Below, piece after piece: positions 23,201 through 31,744 of a DNA stretch of 64,000 nucleotides. How positions within the stretch are numbered: the first letter of the stretch is position 1; every line of letters begins with the position of its first letter. Both the position numbers and the translations under genes were made by a program. The DNA is taken from positions 1,471,103 through 1,535,102 of the forward strand of contig NZ_KZ119600.1 in assembly GCF_002153425.1 (NCBI RefSeq), in the 5' to 3' direction. A model generated the notes under the pieces. The model ran no database searches, was not told the DNA's origin, and was given only the letters and a program-made list of their open reading frames with translations. The stretch is from Litchfieldia alkalitelluris. GTDB lineage: Bacteria; Bacillota; Bacilli; Bacillales; Salisediminibacteriaceae.

Positions 23201-24343
23201 ATGTCAAATGCCCAATTGAAACAGGAAATCATTGCATATAGTAAGTGTATAGGTATAGATAAGATAGGCTTTGCCTCAGCTGACCCATTCGTAACACTTA
23301 AATCACGGTTAAAAGCACAGGAGGAGTTAGGGTATCAATCTGGTTTTGAAAAAGGAACAATTGAAGAACGTACGGAGCCAGAGTTACTATTACCAGAAGC
23401 AAAAACAATCATTGCGATTGCCTTAGCCTATCCATCTAAAATGAAAAACTCACCGAAATCAACACGTGATGAACGAAGGGGGTTGTTCTGTAGAGCCTCT
23501 TGGGGGGAGGACTATCATCATATTTTAAGGCGTAAGCTAGAAGCATTAGAAAATTTCATTTTGGAGAAAATGCCAGATTCAAAATGTTTGTCAATGGTGG
23601 ATACGGGAGAATTGTCTGATAGGGCAGTAGCCGAACGTGCTGGAATTGGGTGGAGTGGAAAAAACTGTTCTATTATTACTCCTGAATTTGGCTCCTATGT
23701 TTACTTAGGGGAAATGATTACAACCATTGATATGCCTGAGGATACACCTATTGAGGATCAATGTGGTTCTTGTAATCGTTGTGTGGAAGCATGTCCAACG
23801 GAGGCTCTGATTCAGGGGGGGCAGCTGGATTCCAACAAATGTATTGCCTTTTTAACACAGACAAAGGATTTTTTACCTGAAAAATATCGTCAAAAGCTTG
23901 GGAATCGGCTTTATGGCTGTGATACATGTCAAGTTGTCTGTCCAGAAAATAAGGGGAAGGATAGCCATATTCACTTGGAAATGGAGCCTGACCCACATGT
24001 AGTGAAGCCTCTTCTAAAACCTCTTCTGTCGATCAGTAATCGCGATTTTAAAGAATCCTATGGACATCTGTCTGGTGCATGGAGAGGAAAGAAACCTATT
24101 CAAAGGAATGCTATCATTGCATTAGCCCATTTTAAAGATGAAAGTGCATTGCCCACACTGTGGGAGCTCTTAAGAAAAGATCCTCGACCAGTTATTCGTG
24201 GGACGGCAGCTTGGGCGATTGGTAAGATTGGAAGTTCTAGCGGGAAGAAAATTTTGCTGGAAGCGAAAGAGCATGAAACAGACCAGGACGTTTTAAATGA
24301 GATCGAATTAAGTGTCAAATCAATGGAATTTGAGACTATTTAA
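23201..24343 (+). CDS. queG: Epoxyqueuosine reductase QueG
   Basis: A 380-residue cobalamin-dependent iron-sulfur enzyme that performs the last step of queuosine synthesis, epoxyqueuosine to queuosine in tRNA. It shows the two 4Fe-4S sites CGSCNRCVEACPTEAL and CDTCQVVCPEN, and the VDTGELSDRAVAERAGIGW active-site region. C-terminal HEAT-like repeats (ALPTLWELL, IRGTAAWAIG) are typical of the longer Bacillus form. ATG 23201 follows AAGTGGG. It needs B12, so it is a plausible local consumer of the vitamin taken up by the riboswitch-controlled system. The distance (about 9 kb) gives no operon link. Confidence 0.95.
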   Translation: MSNAQLKQEIIAYSKCIGIDKIGFASADPFVTLKSRLKAQEELGYQSGFEKGTIEERTEPELLLPEAKTIIAIALAYPSKMKNSPKSTRDERRGLFCRASWGEDYHHILRRKLEALENFILEKMPDSKCLSMVDTGELSDRAVAERAGIGWSGKNCSIITPEFGSYVYLGEMITTIDMPEDTPIEDQCGSCNRCVEACPTEALIQGGQLDSNKCIAFLTQTKDFLPEKYRQKLGNRLYGCDTCQVVCPENKGKDSHIHLEMEPDPHVVKPLLKPLLSISNRDFKESYGHLSGAWRGKKPIQRNAIIALAHFKDESALPTLWELLRKDPRPVIRGTAAWAIGKIGSSSGKKILLEAKEHETDQDVLNEIELSVKSMEFETI

Positions 24344-24435
24344 GGATGGAAATCCATCTTAATGTCCAGTAAGATAGAGACATTAAATTTTACTAGAAAA
24401 GCTTTGGGAGAATGGGCTTGAAAGTGGGGGTATAT

Positions 24436-24966
24436 ATGTCACAGAGACCGTTCATTTATTATGATGAAATGGATAGTCCAATAGGTATGTTGACAGTGGG
24501 GAAAACGAAGAAGGGAATTTGCTTCATAGAGTTTGGTTCTATGAAGGATACAATCTCTTGTATTGAAACGTGGTTGAAGAAAAAGTTTATGAATGTTTCC
24601 CTGGAGAGAAACGAGGAAGAACTCAAGCAGGCTTTTGAGCAACTGAACGAATACTTTAGGGGACAAAGAACTAATTTTGACTTGCCACTTGATTTAATTG
24701 GAACACGTTTTCAAACCCTTGTCTGGAATAAAGTGAGAGAAATTCCTTACGGCGTAACCAAGTCTTATAAACAGATTGCGTTAGAAATCGGTGCACCTAA
24801 AGCCGTAAGGGCTATTGGTGGTGCTAATAACAGAAACCCAATCCCAGTCATCATACCATGTCATCGTGTGATCGGAAGTAATGGATCGATGGTAGGGTAT
24901 GGCGGTGGTCTTGATAAAAAAGAGCAATTGCTAAGATTAGAAGGAGCAATTGAGAAAATATCATAA
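24436..24966 (+). CDS. ogt: Methylated-DNA-protein cysteine methyltransferase
   Basis: A 176-residue O6-alkylguanine repair protein that transfers the alkyl group to its own cysteine. The active site is IPCHRVIG with Cys142, followed by GYGGGLDKK. The helix-turn-helix with YKQIALEIGAPKAVRAIGGA is complete. The N-terminal domain is of the usual size. The start is chosen at ATG 24436 behind GTGGGGG; another in-frame ATG at 24412 has its GGGAG site too close. It lies 92 bases after queG and could be read from the same transcript. Confidence 0.93.
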   Translation: MSQRPFIYYDEMDSPIGMLTVGKTKKGICFIEFGSMKDTISCIETWLKKKFMNVSLERNEEELKQAFEQLNEYFRGQRTNFDLPLDLIGTRFQTLVWNKVREIPYGVTKSYKQIALEIGAPKAVRAIGGANNRNPIPVIIPCHRVIGSNGSMVGYGGGLDKKEQLLRLEGAIEKIS

Positions 24967-25152
24967 ATGATTTTCTGAGTCTCCATCTGGGGGCTCTTTT
25001 TTGAGCAGATATCGTACTTGTACTTAGACCTAGAGTGAAATCGAGTTTGCGAAGGACTAATCAAACATGCTTTTTAAAAATTATCATCTCCATTCACTCA
25101 TTTATTCCTTCTTACATTGAATACATATAGTAAGGATAGGAGGGGAAATGGG

Positions 25153-26049
25153 ATGTTAGAAAAAATTAAAAACCATGTGGAAAACTGTATGGAGTGTTAT
25201 TTAAATGGGCCTGAGGTGAGAAGTTTATTAAGAAATGATGAAATGGATGCGATTGAACGAAAGCATGAATCATTGGAAAAGCGAAATGCAAAAATTGTAA
25301 AAAATATCGTTGATGGCAAGATAATTAACGAAGAACAATATGAAAACAGGGCGTTAGTGGACTATGTTGTAACTATTCAACATGTAATTAAACATAAAGA
25401 GCAGTTTTATATAGAAGAAAATATGCAAACTAGACGTATTGTGATGGAAGATGAAGATATCATTGATGACTATTTATTAAACCGTGATGGGCTTGGTAAC
25501 TTGAAGGCAAAAAATATTACCCAAGAGTTTCAAAGGGACACACGACAAGGCCCCGACTATATATATGATCGAATGGAAGCGGTTAGGTATGCTGAAAGAT
25601 GGTGGAATGATTTTAATCCTGCTTATCAAAAATTTGAGAATGACTGTACAAATTACATTTCCCAATGTTTACATGCAGGGGGCGCTCCAATGACAGGTCA
25701 GCCGAACCGTTCGAACGGGTGGTGGTACCAAAATGATCAGTGGAGTTATAGCTGGACTGTTGCCCATGCATTAAGATGGTACTTTAGTGGTACGAAATCT
25801 GGTCTTCTGGCAAGGGAAGTATCTAGTGCCGACCAACTAATGAAGGGTGACATCATTTGTTATGATTTTAATGGTGATGATAATTGGCAGCATACAACCA
25901 TTGTAACTGGAAGAGATGGGGAAGGGGAGCCCCTAGTAAATGCCCATACGACAAATAGCAGAATGCGATATTGGAAATATGATGATTCAACAGCATGGAC
26001 ACCAAACATTAAGTATAAATTCTTTCATATCATTGATAAAAATTCCTAA
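25153..26049 (+). CDS. Amidase_6-domain protein
   Basis: A 298-residue protein. The C-terminal half (about 135-298) is a putative amidase domain (Amidase_6 type) with YAERWWNDFNPAY, the conserved NDCTNYISQCLHAGG, and NGWWYQND. It also has DIICYDFNGDDNWQHTTIV, which gives Cys, His and Asp for a papain-like NlpC/P60-related site. The N-terminal ~120 residues are helical and charged. No signal peptide is seen, which fits a spore or mother-cell protein, or release by lysis. ATG 25153 follows AGGAGGGG at 7 bases. The substrate is unknown; cell-wall peptides are likely. Confidence 0.8.
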   Translation: MLEKIKNHVENCMECYLNGPEVRSLLRNDEMDAIERKHESLEKRNAKIVKNIVDGKIINEEQYENRALVDYVVTIQHVIKHKEQFYIEENMQTRRIVMEDEDIIDDYLLNRDGLGNLKAKNITQEFQRDTRQGPDYIYDRMEAVRYAERWWNDFNPAYQKFENDCTNYISQCLHAGGAPMTGQPNRSNGWWYQNDQWSYSWTVAHALRWYFSGTKSGLLAREVSSADQLMKGDIICYDFNGDDNWQHTTIVTGRDGEGEPLVNAHTTNSRMRYWKYDDSTAWTPNIKYKFFHIIDKNS

Positions 26050-26175
26050 GTTTTAACTATTAACACCTTTTTTTATAAGCAACATGTTTTATTCCGGCGA
26101 AGGTAGTATAATGGATAGTGACTCATTAGATGAAGTCAAATAAATTCCTTCACGGAAAACAATAGGTGTCTGTTT

Positions 26176-26694
26176 ATGAGAAAAATAATAAAGTACCTTA
26201 TGCTTAGCTTTGTCATCGTTATTTCCATAGGGTGTAGTAAATCAGATATGACCGTTTATCAGGCGGCGAGGGAGCTCCCATTTCCTGTATTGTTACCTGA
26301 TCCTCTTCCTGAGGGGTGGGAGATTAACGAAACGGTGTTTGATGATGATCTACTTGTCTTAAGTTACAAGACTGAAAATGATGGCCGGGTTGATTTAGTA
26401 CAAGATTTAAATATTCAAGGGCTCGATATACTCGCTCTCCAAACGCATGTGATTGTTGAGGGTTTGAATACTACTTCAAGTTTTCCTGATGAGTCGTATA
26501 CAGAAATAGGGGGCTTCATAGGTGAGTTAAACCGTTTTGTTGAACCTGTGCCAATTGTTCAATACACATTCGTGAACAAGGACGATTTATTTAATGCTAA
26601 CGATAATATCCCATTGTATCAGGCAATTGGAAAACAAGCATCGGAAGTAGAAGTGCGGAAATTAGTGGAGTCATTGGAACTAATTGAAGAATAG
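26176..26694 (+). CDS. Lipoprotein of unknown function
   Basis: A 172-residue predicted lipoprotein with lipobox SIGC. The mature part starts with a segment LPFPVLLPDPLPEGW, a pattern seen in DUF4367-type and related extracytoplasmic domains of Bacillus, followed by alternating beta strands. I do not recognise a specific family. Its stop lies 28 bases before the TrmL start codon, so it may share that transcript. Confidence 0.7.
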   Translation: MRKIIKYLMLSFVIVISIGCSKSDMTVYQAARELPFPVLLPDPLPEGWEINETVFDDDLLVLSYKTENDGRVDLVQDLNIQGLDILALQTHVIVEGLNTTSSFPDESYTEIGGFIGELNRFVEPVPIVQYTFVNKDDLFNANDNIPLYQAIGKQASEVEVRKLVESLELIEE

Positions 26695-26722
26695 TGTTTT
26701 ATATCAAGTAAGAGGTGAAATC

Positions 26723-27196
26723 ATGGGACTACACGTAGTACTACACGAACCAGAAATACCAGCAAATACAGGGAATATTGCCAGAACTTGTGCAGGCACG
26801 AATACATCTTTACATTTGATCCATCCTTTAGGATTTTCAACTGATGACAGAATGCTGAAACGAGCTGGCTGTGATTATTGGCCAAATGTCAAAGTCAATC
26901 ATTATGATGCTATTGAAGAACTATTTGAGAAGTATCCTGATGGAGAGTTTTTCTATATTGAAACCATAGGGGAAAAATATTATCACGAATTTGATTATAG
27001 TAACCTGGAGAATGATTACTTTTTTGTGTTTGGAAAGGAAACGAAAGGCCTACCCAAAGCATTGACTGAGCATAATGCAGAACGTTGTTTCCGTATTCCG
27101 CAGACAGAGCATATCCGCTCCTTAAATCTTTCAAATACTGCAGCTATAGTTGTGTATGAGGCATTAAGACAACAGCAGTTTCCAAATATTAAATAG
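26723..27196 (+). CDS. trmL: tRNA (cytidine(34)-2'-O)-methyltransferase TrmL
   Basis: A 157-residue SPOUT methyltransferase that modifies the wobble base of certain tRNA-Leu species with S-adenosylmethionine. Motifs are EPEIPANTGNIARTC at the N-terminus, FVFGKETKGLP (knot loop) and RIPQTEHIRSLNLS. ATG 26723 is chosen because GAGGTGA lies just upstream. The size matches B. subtilis TrmL (CspR). Confidence 0.95.
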   Translation: MGLHVVLHEPEIPANTGNIARTCAGTNTSLHLIHPLGFSTDDRMLKRAGCDYWPNVKVNHYDAIEELFEKYPDGEFFYIETIGEKYYHEFDYSNLENDYFFVFGKETKGLPKALTEHNAERCFRIPQTEHIRSLNLSNTAAIVVYEALRQQQFPNIK

Positions 27197-27227
27197 AAAA
27201 GGGCAAGTGCCTCGGTCATCGGTCACA
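27196..27227 (+). repeat. Dispersed repeat family C, copy 3
   Basis: AAAAGGGCAAGTGCCTCGGT followed by CATCGGTCACA begins at the stop codon of trmL and matches the copies at 5109, 15062 and 50093. Confidence 0.6.
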
Positions 27228-27239
27228 AAAACAACTTAT

Positions 27240-27291
27240 AAAGGGATTCCATTATAGCTCACTTGTATGTGAACTGTGGAATCCCTTTTTA
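27240..27291. terminator. Bidirectional terminator between trmL and the BAAT-like gene
   Basis: AAAGGGATTCCA and TGGAATCCCTTT pair perfectly, with a second stem inside the loop, and T-runs lie on both strands. Confidence 0.8.
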
Positions 27292-27326
27292 ATGCCTATG
27301 ACTAAGGTATTTGTGCTTTTCAGAAT

Positions 27327-28577
27327 TTATATTTGGACTGAATAGGTTTCTAATGGTATTTGTGCTGGAGGAAAATGATCATGAAGGAACTTGAGTGTAC
27401 CTTCCCAAGCTTTTTTACCAGAAACAACGTTGTCTAGTGGATCTCCTCCCAATGCTAAGGTGAGTGCCTTACTTGGTGCTGGCATGTAAGGGTGTGGAAG
27501 GTGGTGACCTGCCTCCAAATACTCCAGATGCTCCATTTCATATTGGAATTTATTTTGGGATAGACGATACATTATTTTTTCAGCCATCCACCTAGAAGGC
27601 CAATAAGCATCTTGTCCCCCACTAAGTAAGAGAATGGGTCCATGAATATTTTCCACTTTAATAATTGCGTCTGTTTTTCCCTTTTTATCATATTTCTCTA
27701 TGCTTTGTTTGATCGTGTTTGCATTATGGATAGATGACTTGAAAACCTTTTTTACTAGCCTATCCAAACCAGAACTTAATGGGACGTATGGGACTGATTG
27801 CCCTTTTTCAGTCCAAGGAGATGCTTGTTTCTGATTGTCTGATCCTTCCAAAACGTGACTAGTAGGTGACATGGCAATAACACCTTTGATATCTTTGTTT
27901 TTAGATGCGGTAAGCAATGCGAGCTCTGCTCCTTTTGACATGCCATATAAAATAATATTCTTGTTGCCTTTTACATTTTCTTTTACCCAATCTACTGCCT
28001 GATGCACTTGTTCAACGGTTCTTTTTCTTGTAGTTGGGCCGTCCATTTTTCCAGCACAATAGGATAATTGAAGGGCGCCATATCCATTAGATGCCAAGAG
28101 CGCAGCTGTATGGTGTGATTGTAAATCATCAAAACCCAACACAATGATTACAGGGAATTGTTCTGTATTATTCGGATAAAAGAAACTTCCTTCAAAATCA
28201 GTTTTTATAATATTTTTGCGGTTAACGTGATCTTCTTGAAAAAGCCTTGTGAGAGTTCTGGATTCTGTCCAGCCTGATTCCGTTGCCTCAATGTCAATAT
28301 GATAAACGAATGGTTCTATCTCAGATGTAGTTGATTTTCCAAAGTCATCATTGTTTTCAGGACGAAGCTTCCAAATTAAATTGGCTAAAACTTCTTTACT
28401 TTGTGTCGTAACTTTTCCATTCTCATCAGCGTTCATGCTGAGTGCTGATGTCCATCGACCTGCTGGTGCTTCCCACCTAAGCTTTAGATTAACTTTTTCT
28501 TTTGGTTTTAACCCATTCATATGGAGTTGTAGGGGTTCGTCCACTCGACCGATATCAGGATATAGAAAGCATTTCAT
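27327..28577 (-). CDS. BAAT/acyl-CoA thioesterase-like alpha/beta hydrolase
   Basis: A 416-residue protein with the two-domain layout of the bile-acid-CoA amino acid N-acyltransferase / acyl-CoA thioesterase family. An N-terminal beta-sandwich (about 10-120, including LKLRWEAPAGRW) is followed by an alpha/beta-hydrolase domain. The nucleophile elbow is YGMSKGAE (Ser), the acid lies in GGQDAYWPS, and the His is in AGHHLPHPY. Bacterial members probably cleave acyl thioesters or esters; the natural substrate is unknown. It is a single-gene unit with its ATG behind GAGGTGGG. Confidence 0.82.
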   Translation of the reverse strand: MKCFLYPDIGRVDEPLQLHMNGLKPKEKVNLKLRWEAPAGRWTSALSMNADENGKVTTQSKEVLANLIWKLRPENNDDFGKSTTSEIEPFVYHIDIEATESGWTESRTLTRLFQEDHVNRKNIIKTDFEGSFFYPNNTEQFPVIIVLGFDDLQSHHTAALLASNGYGALQLSYCAGKMDGPTTRKRTVEQVHQAVDWVKENVKGNKNIILYGMSKGAELALLTASKNKDIKGVIAMSPTSHVLEGSDNQKQASPWTEKGQSVPYVPLSSGLDRLVKKVFKSSIHNANTIKQSIEKYDKKGKTDAIIKVENIHGPILLLSGGQDAYWPSRWMAEKIMYRLSQNKFQYEMEHLEYLEAGHHLPHPYMPAPSKALTLALGGDPLDNVVSGKKAWEGTLKFLHDHFPPAQIPLETYSVQI

Positions 28578-28652
28578 TTGAATCCCACCTCGTCTATTAT
28601 TCCATACTATCGTATTCAGACGAGCCAGAAAAAAGAATAGATTTTTTATAGT

Positions 28653-28690
28653 AAAAAAAATGTCTGCAATGGCTCCCGACCATTGCAGAC
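28653..28690 (-). terminator. Terminator of the 29-residue membrane peptide gene
   Basis: On the minus strand GTCTGCAATGG pairs perfectly with CCATTGCAGAC, followed by ATTTTTTTT. Confidence 0.85.
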
Positions 28691-28696
28691 TGTGTA

Positions 28697-28786
28697 CTAA
28701 TTTTTATGTGGATTATCGTCATAACCAGCTGTGAAAATTGCTACTAAGAACGCCACACAAACCCCTAAAATTAATAAAGTACCCAT
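28697..28786 (-). CDS. 29-residue hydrophobic membrane peptide
   Basis: A short gene: ATG at 28786 behind AAGGGGG and stop TAG at 28697. It encodes one membrane segment (GTLLILGVCVAFLVAIF) and a charged tail, YDDNPHKN. The perfect terminator six bases after the stop and the good ribosome site make translation likely. It resembles the many single-span small proteins of Bacillus, but I cannot name a family. No function is assigned. Confidence 0.7.
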   Translation of the reverse strand: MGTLLILGVCVAFLVAIFTAGYDDNPHKN

Positions 28787-28801
28787 AAATAAGCCCCCTT
28801 A

Positions 28802-29086
28802 GACTATATCTATCATTCAATATACCATGTTTATTTTCGAATGAAAAGAGAAGAGCTATCTTTGCTTCTTTTAATTTGGCTACCGAGAAAATATACATGA
28901 TGTAATTAAACTCGCTTATGCTACTCGCTTTCTGCGGGTGGAAAAGTATATGTTTCCAATCATTGTCTACCAGCGCTTTTCTATTTAATATTCGTATCGT
29001 ATAATATTAGCATCAACTAAATGAATTCATATATGAACATTTATTTTATCCATATTTTATAGATCTCTAGTAGACATAGGAGCACT
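28802..29086. other. Gap without recognisable gene
   Basis: AT-rich sequence between the divergent small-peptide gene and the YufK-like gene. It should hold both promoters, but I could not pick out convincing boxes. Confidence 0.4.
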
Positions 29087-29647
29087 ATGATGAAAAATAC
29101 ATATTTGACAAGCCACTTTCCGCTCATTTCAATCATCTTATTTAGTTTGTCCTATTCCATTTTTTTTGAAAACATAACGATAAACTACCTTGTGGATATT
29201 GGACTCTTTGAAGGGATGATTGAATTCTTCTCTGAAAGGGGTATCCACCTTACATTACTATTTTTACTTTGGTTATTCTTTTTTATGCTGTTTTCAGCTT
29301 TAAAGCTTATTGCAAACACAATCAATGAGCTATCCCTCTTGTTTTTTTCAAAGGATGAGGAAGGGACGGACCTGAAGAATGTCCGTGGTGGCGCTTGGAT
29401 ATTTCTAATCACGAGCCTATTATCAATTGCTGCCACGTTCAACCTTTATCTTTTAACAGGTTTAATTATTCTTTCATGCTTTACGTATTTCATTTACTTT
29501 ATTTATAAGCTTGGAGATTCCCTTACATTCTTGTCGTTAATTGGAATTATCTTTTTCCATATGTTCTTTTGGTTCTCCTTTATATTGGCGATTGTGTATG
29601 CTTTATTAAAGCTTTATAACAGTTTAATTGCTAGTCTACCGATCTAA
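29087..29647 (+). CDS. YufK-like (DUF5366) membrane protein
   Basis: A 186-residue protein with about five membrane segments. The central cytoplasmic motif ANTINELSLLFFSKDEEGTD and the NVRGGAWIF start of the next helix recall the YufK/DUF5366 family of Bacillus, of unknown function. A second ATG at 29090 directly follows the first. Its 3' end overlaps the convergent pbpD gene by 4 bases. Confidence 0.65.
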   Translation: MMKNTYLTSHFPLISIILFSLSYSIFFENITINYLVDIGLFEGMIEFFSERGIHLTLLFLLWLFFFMLFSALKLIANTINELSLLFFSKDEEGTDLKNVRGGAWIFLITSLLSIAATFNLYLLTGLIILSCFTYFIYFIYKLGDSLTFLSLIGIIFFHMFFWFSFILAIVYALLKLYNSLIASLPI

Positions 29648-31521
29648 TGGTCTAGCTTCATCATTATCTCTCGCCAAGTTTTTGTGTGTAGATGCTGACT
29701 GCTGGCAGATGTAATGGAAGCTGGCTGATCCTTTCCTAACCAGAGTCCAGTAGTATATCGATTAGAAGCACCGACGAACCATAGGTCATGGACTTTGTTC
29801 GTCGTACCTGTTTTTCCCCCAAGATAACCAGATGTAGAGAATGCTGCGTTTCGCCCTGTACCTTCTGTTATGGCGAGGGACAACATTTGTTGCATGATTT
29901 GATTTGTTTCTTCACTCCACATTCTTTTTTCTTTATCAGGCCAACGATACAGTAAATTACCCTCTTTGTCTGTAACTTGTCTAATCCCTCTTGGGAAAGT
30001 ATATTTCCCTTCATTGGAAAACGTAGTGTAAGCCAACGTCATTTCTAGTACAGTCACACCATGAGTAAGACCGCCTAGTGCTGCTGGGAGATTTAAATCT
30101 TGCTCGACCAATCTGTCAAATTCAAATTCATTTAAGTAAGAAAAGCCAGTTGGAGGTGACATCGTATCGAGTAAACGAACTGCTGCTGTATTATAAGAAT
30201 GTTTAAAGGCTGTTTCCATTGGCACATTTCCGTAAACACCGCCACCTGCATTTCTTGGGTTATACCCATTTCTACTAAACGGTGATGCATCAATGACAGT
30301 TCTTGAATTTGTCCCAGTCTCTTCAATGTATGGGGCAAATACAAGTAACGGTTTTATGGCAGACCCTGGCTGTCTATAGGCTTGATATCCTCTATGAAAG
30401 TCAAATTTTTGGTAATTTCGACCTCCTGTAATGGCAATGATTTCATTTTTTGCATGGTCTATAACTACTGACGCTCCTTGTAAACCTTGAATGTTCGATC
30501 CTTTTATTGCATTTACAGCATCAACTGTAGACTTCTGAGCAGTTGGCTGTAGGGCTGTTTCAATTACGATACCTGACGTTAATAATTCTTCTACTCGCTC
30601 CTTCAAATCTCTCTGATGAGTTTTCTTTTCCTCAGCATCACGAGCGTGTTCAATGCGCTTTGTGTAGCCTTCTCTTAACCCTATGAGTTGTTCGAATTCC
30701 GTATGGATATAAGTAACATAATCAGGATATATATCAACTCTACTTCCTAGATTTAATTCAATATGCTCTTCTAAAGCGATCGAATAATCATCTTCGTCGA
30801 TGCTTCCTGTTTCAAGCATTTTATCAAGTATCCATTCTTTTCGTTTATGAGTTAACTCTTCGTTTTTTAATGGATTATATAGCGTTGGGTTATTTGGTAT
30901 GGCAGCTAAAAATGCTGTTTCTGCAACGTTTAATTCTTTAGCGAATTTATTAAAATAGAATAAACTCGCTGCTTCAAATCCGTAAACGCCGTTTTGAAAG
31001 TAGATAATATTAATATATAACTCTAGAATTTCTTCTTTTGTAAGCTCCCTTTCTAACTGGTAAGCATAAAGAATTTCCGATAGCTTTCTTTCATAGGACT
31101 GATCATGCGTTAAATAAAGGTTTCGAATCAGCTGCTGTGTGACTGTGCTTCCTCCCTGCTCAATTGATTGGCTCTCTAAGTTAATGAGCAGTGCCCGTGA
31201 TATTCCCTTTATATCAAATCCTTTATGATCAAAAAACGATTGATCCTCTGCAGACAGAAGGGCGTCAATAACTGTCTGTGGTATCTCTTCATAGGAAAGG
31301 TTGATTCTGTTTTCCACAGCATATATTTCAGAAACTACGTTTCCATTTGAATCAGTGATAATGCTTTTTTCAGGGAGCTGAATTGTTGAAACCTCCACAG
31401 CTTCATCTAAAACCTCATGGAGTGTTTTTAATTGATAAAACTCCTCTGTTGTTTCCATAAAAATGAATGAAAATAATCCTATTAATATCAAGGTAAATGA
31501 AAATCCTAAAAAACCTCGCAT
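29644..31521 (-). CDS. pbpD: Class A penicillin-binding protein 4 (PbpD-like)
   Basis: A 625-residue bifunctional peptidoglycan synthase, the same length as B. subtilis PbpD (624). An N-terminal membrane anchor (about 4-25) is followed by the GT51 glycosyltransferase domain with SAEDQSFFDHKGF, GGSTVTQQL and RELTKEEILELYIN. The transpeptidase domain carries SxxK in PGSAIKPL (Ser387), SxN in SYNTAA and GGKTGTTNK. It polymerises and cross-links the wall outside the membrane. The gene stands alone. Confidence 0.92.
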   Translation of the reverse strand: MRGFLGFSFTLILIGLFSFIFMETTEEFYQLKTLHEVLDEAVEVSTIQLPEKSIITDSNGNVVSEIYAVENRINLSYEEIPQTVIDALLSAEDQSFFDHKGFDIKGISRALLINLESQSIEQGGSTVTQQLIRNLYLTHDQSYERKLSEILYAYQLERELTKEEILELYINIIYFQNGVYGFEAASLFYFNKFAKELNVAETAFLAAIPNNPTLYNPLKNEELTHKRKEWILDKMLETGSIDEDDYSIALEEHIELNLGSRVDIYPDYVTYIHTEFEQLIGLREGYTKRIEHARDAEEKKTHQRDLKERVEELLTSGIVIETALQPTAQKSTVDAVNAIKGSNIQGLQGASVVIDHAKNEIIAITGGRNYQKFDFHRGYQAYRQPGSAIKPLLVFAPYIEETGTNSRTVIDASPFSRNGYNPRNAGGGVYGNVPMETAFKHSYNTAAVRLLDTMSPPTGFSYLNEFEFDRLVEQDLNLPAALGGLTHGVTVLEMTLAYTTFSNEGKYTFPRGIRQVTDKEGNLLYRWPDKEKRMWSEETNQIMQQMLSLAITEGTGRNAAFSTSGYLGGKTGTTNKVHDLWFVGASNRYTTGLWLGKDQPASITSASSQHLHTKTWREIMMKLDH

Positions 31522-31744
31522 ACACTCACGTCTCTCCCATCGTAATACTTCTAGTTTACAGAAATTTTCACAAGATAGGGAGATTTTTATTTAAATAAAA
31601 ACATTTCGTTCATTGTTTTTTATATCGCAGTATAGAAGGGATTGGGAGTTATCTGAATAATATGAAAGCATCATATTCTAGGTAGACGCATAAGATGAAC
31701 CATGGGATGTCTAATAGTATTACTGGTGTTGAGAGGAGGAGAGC

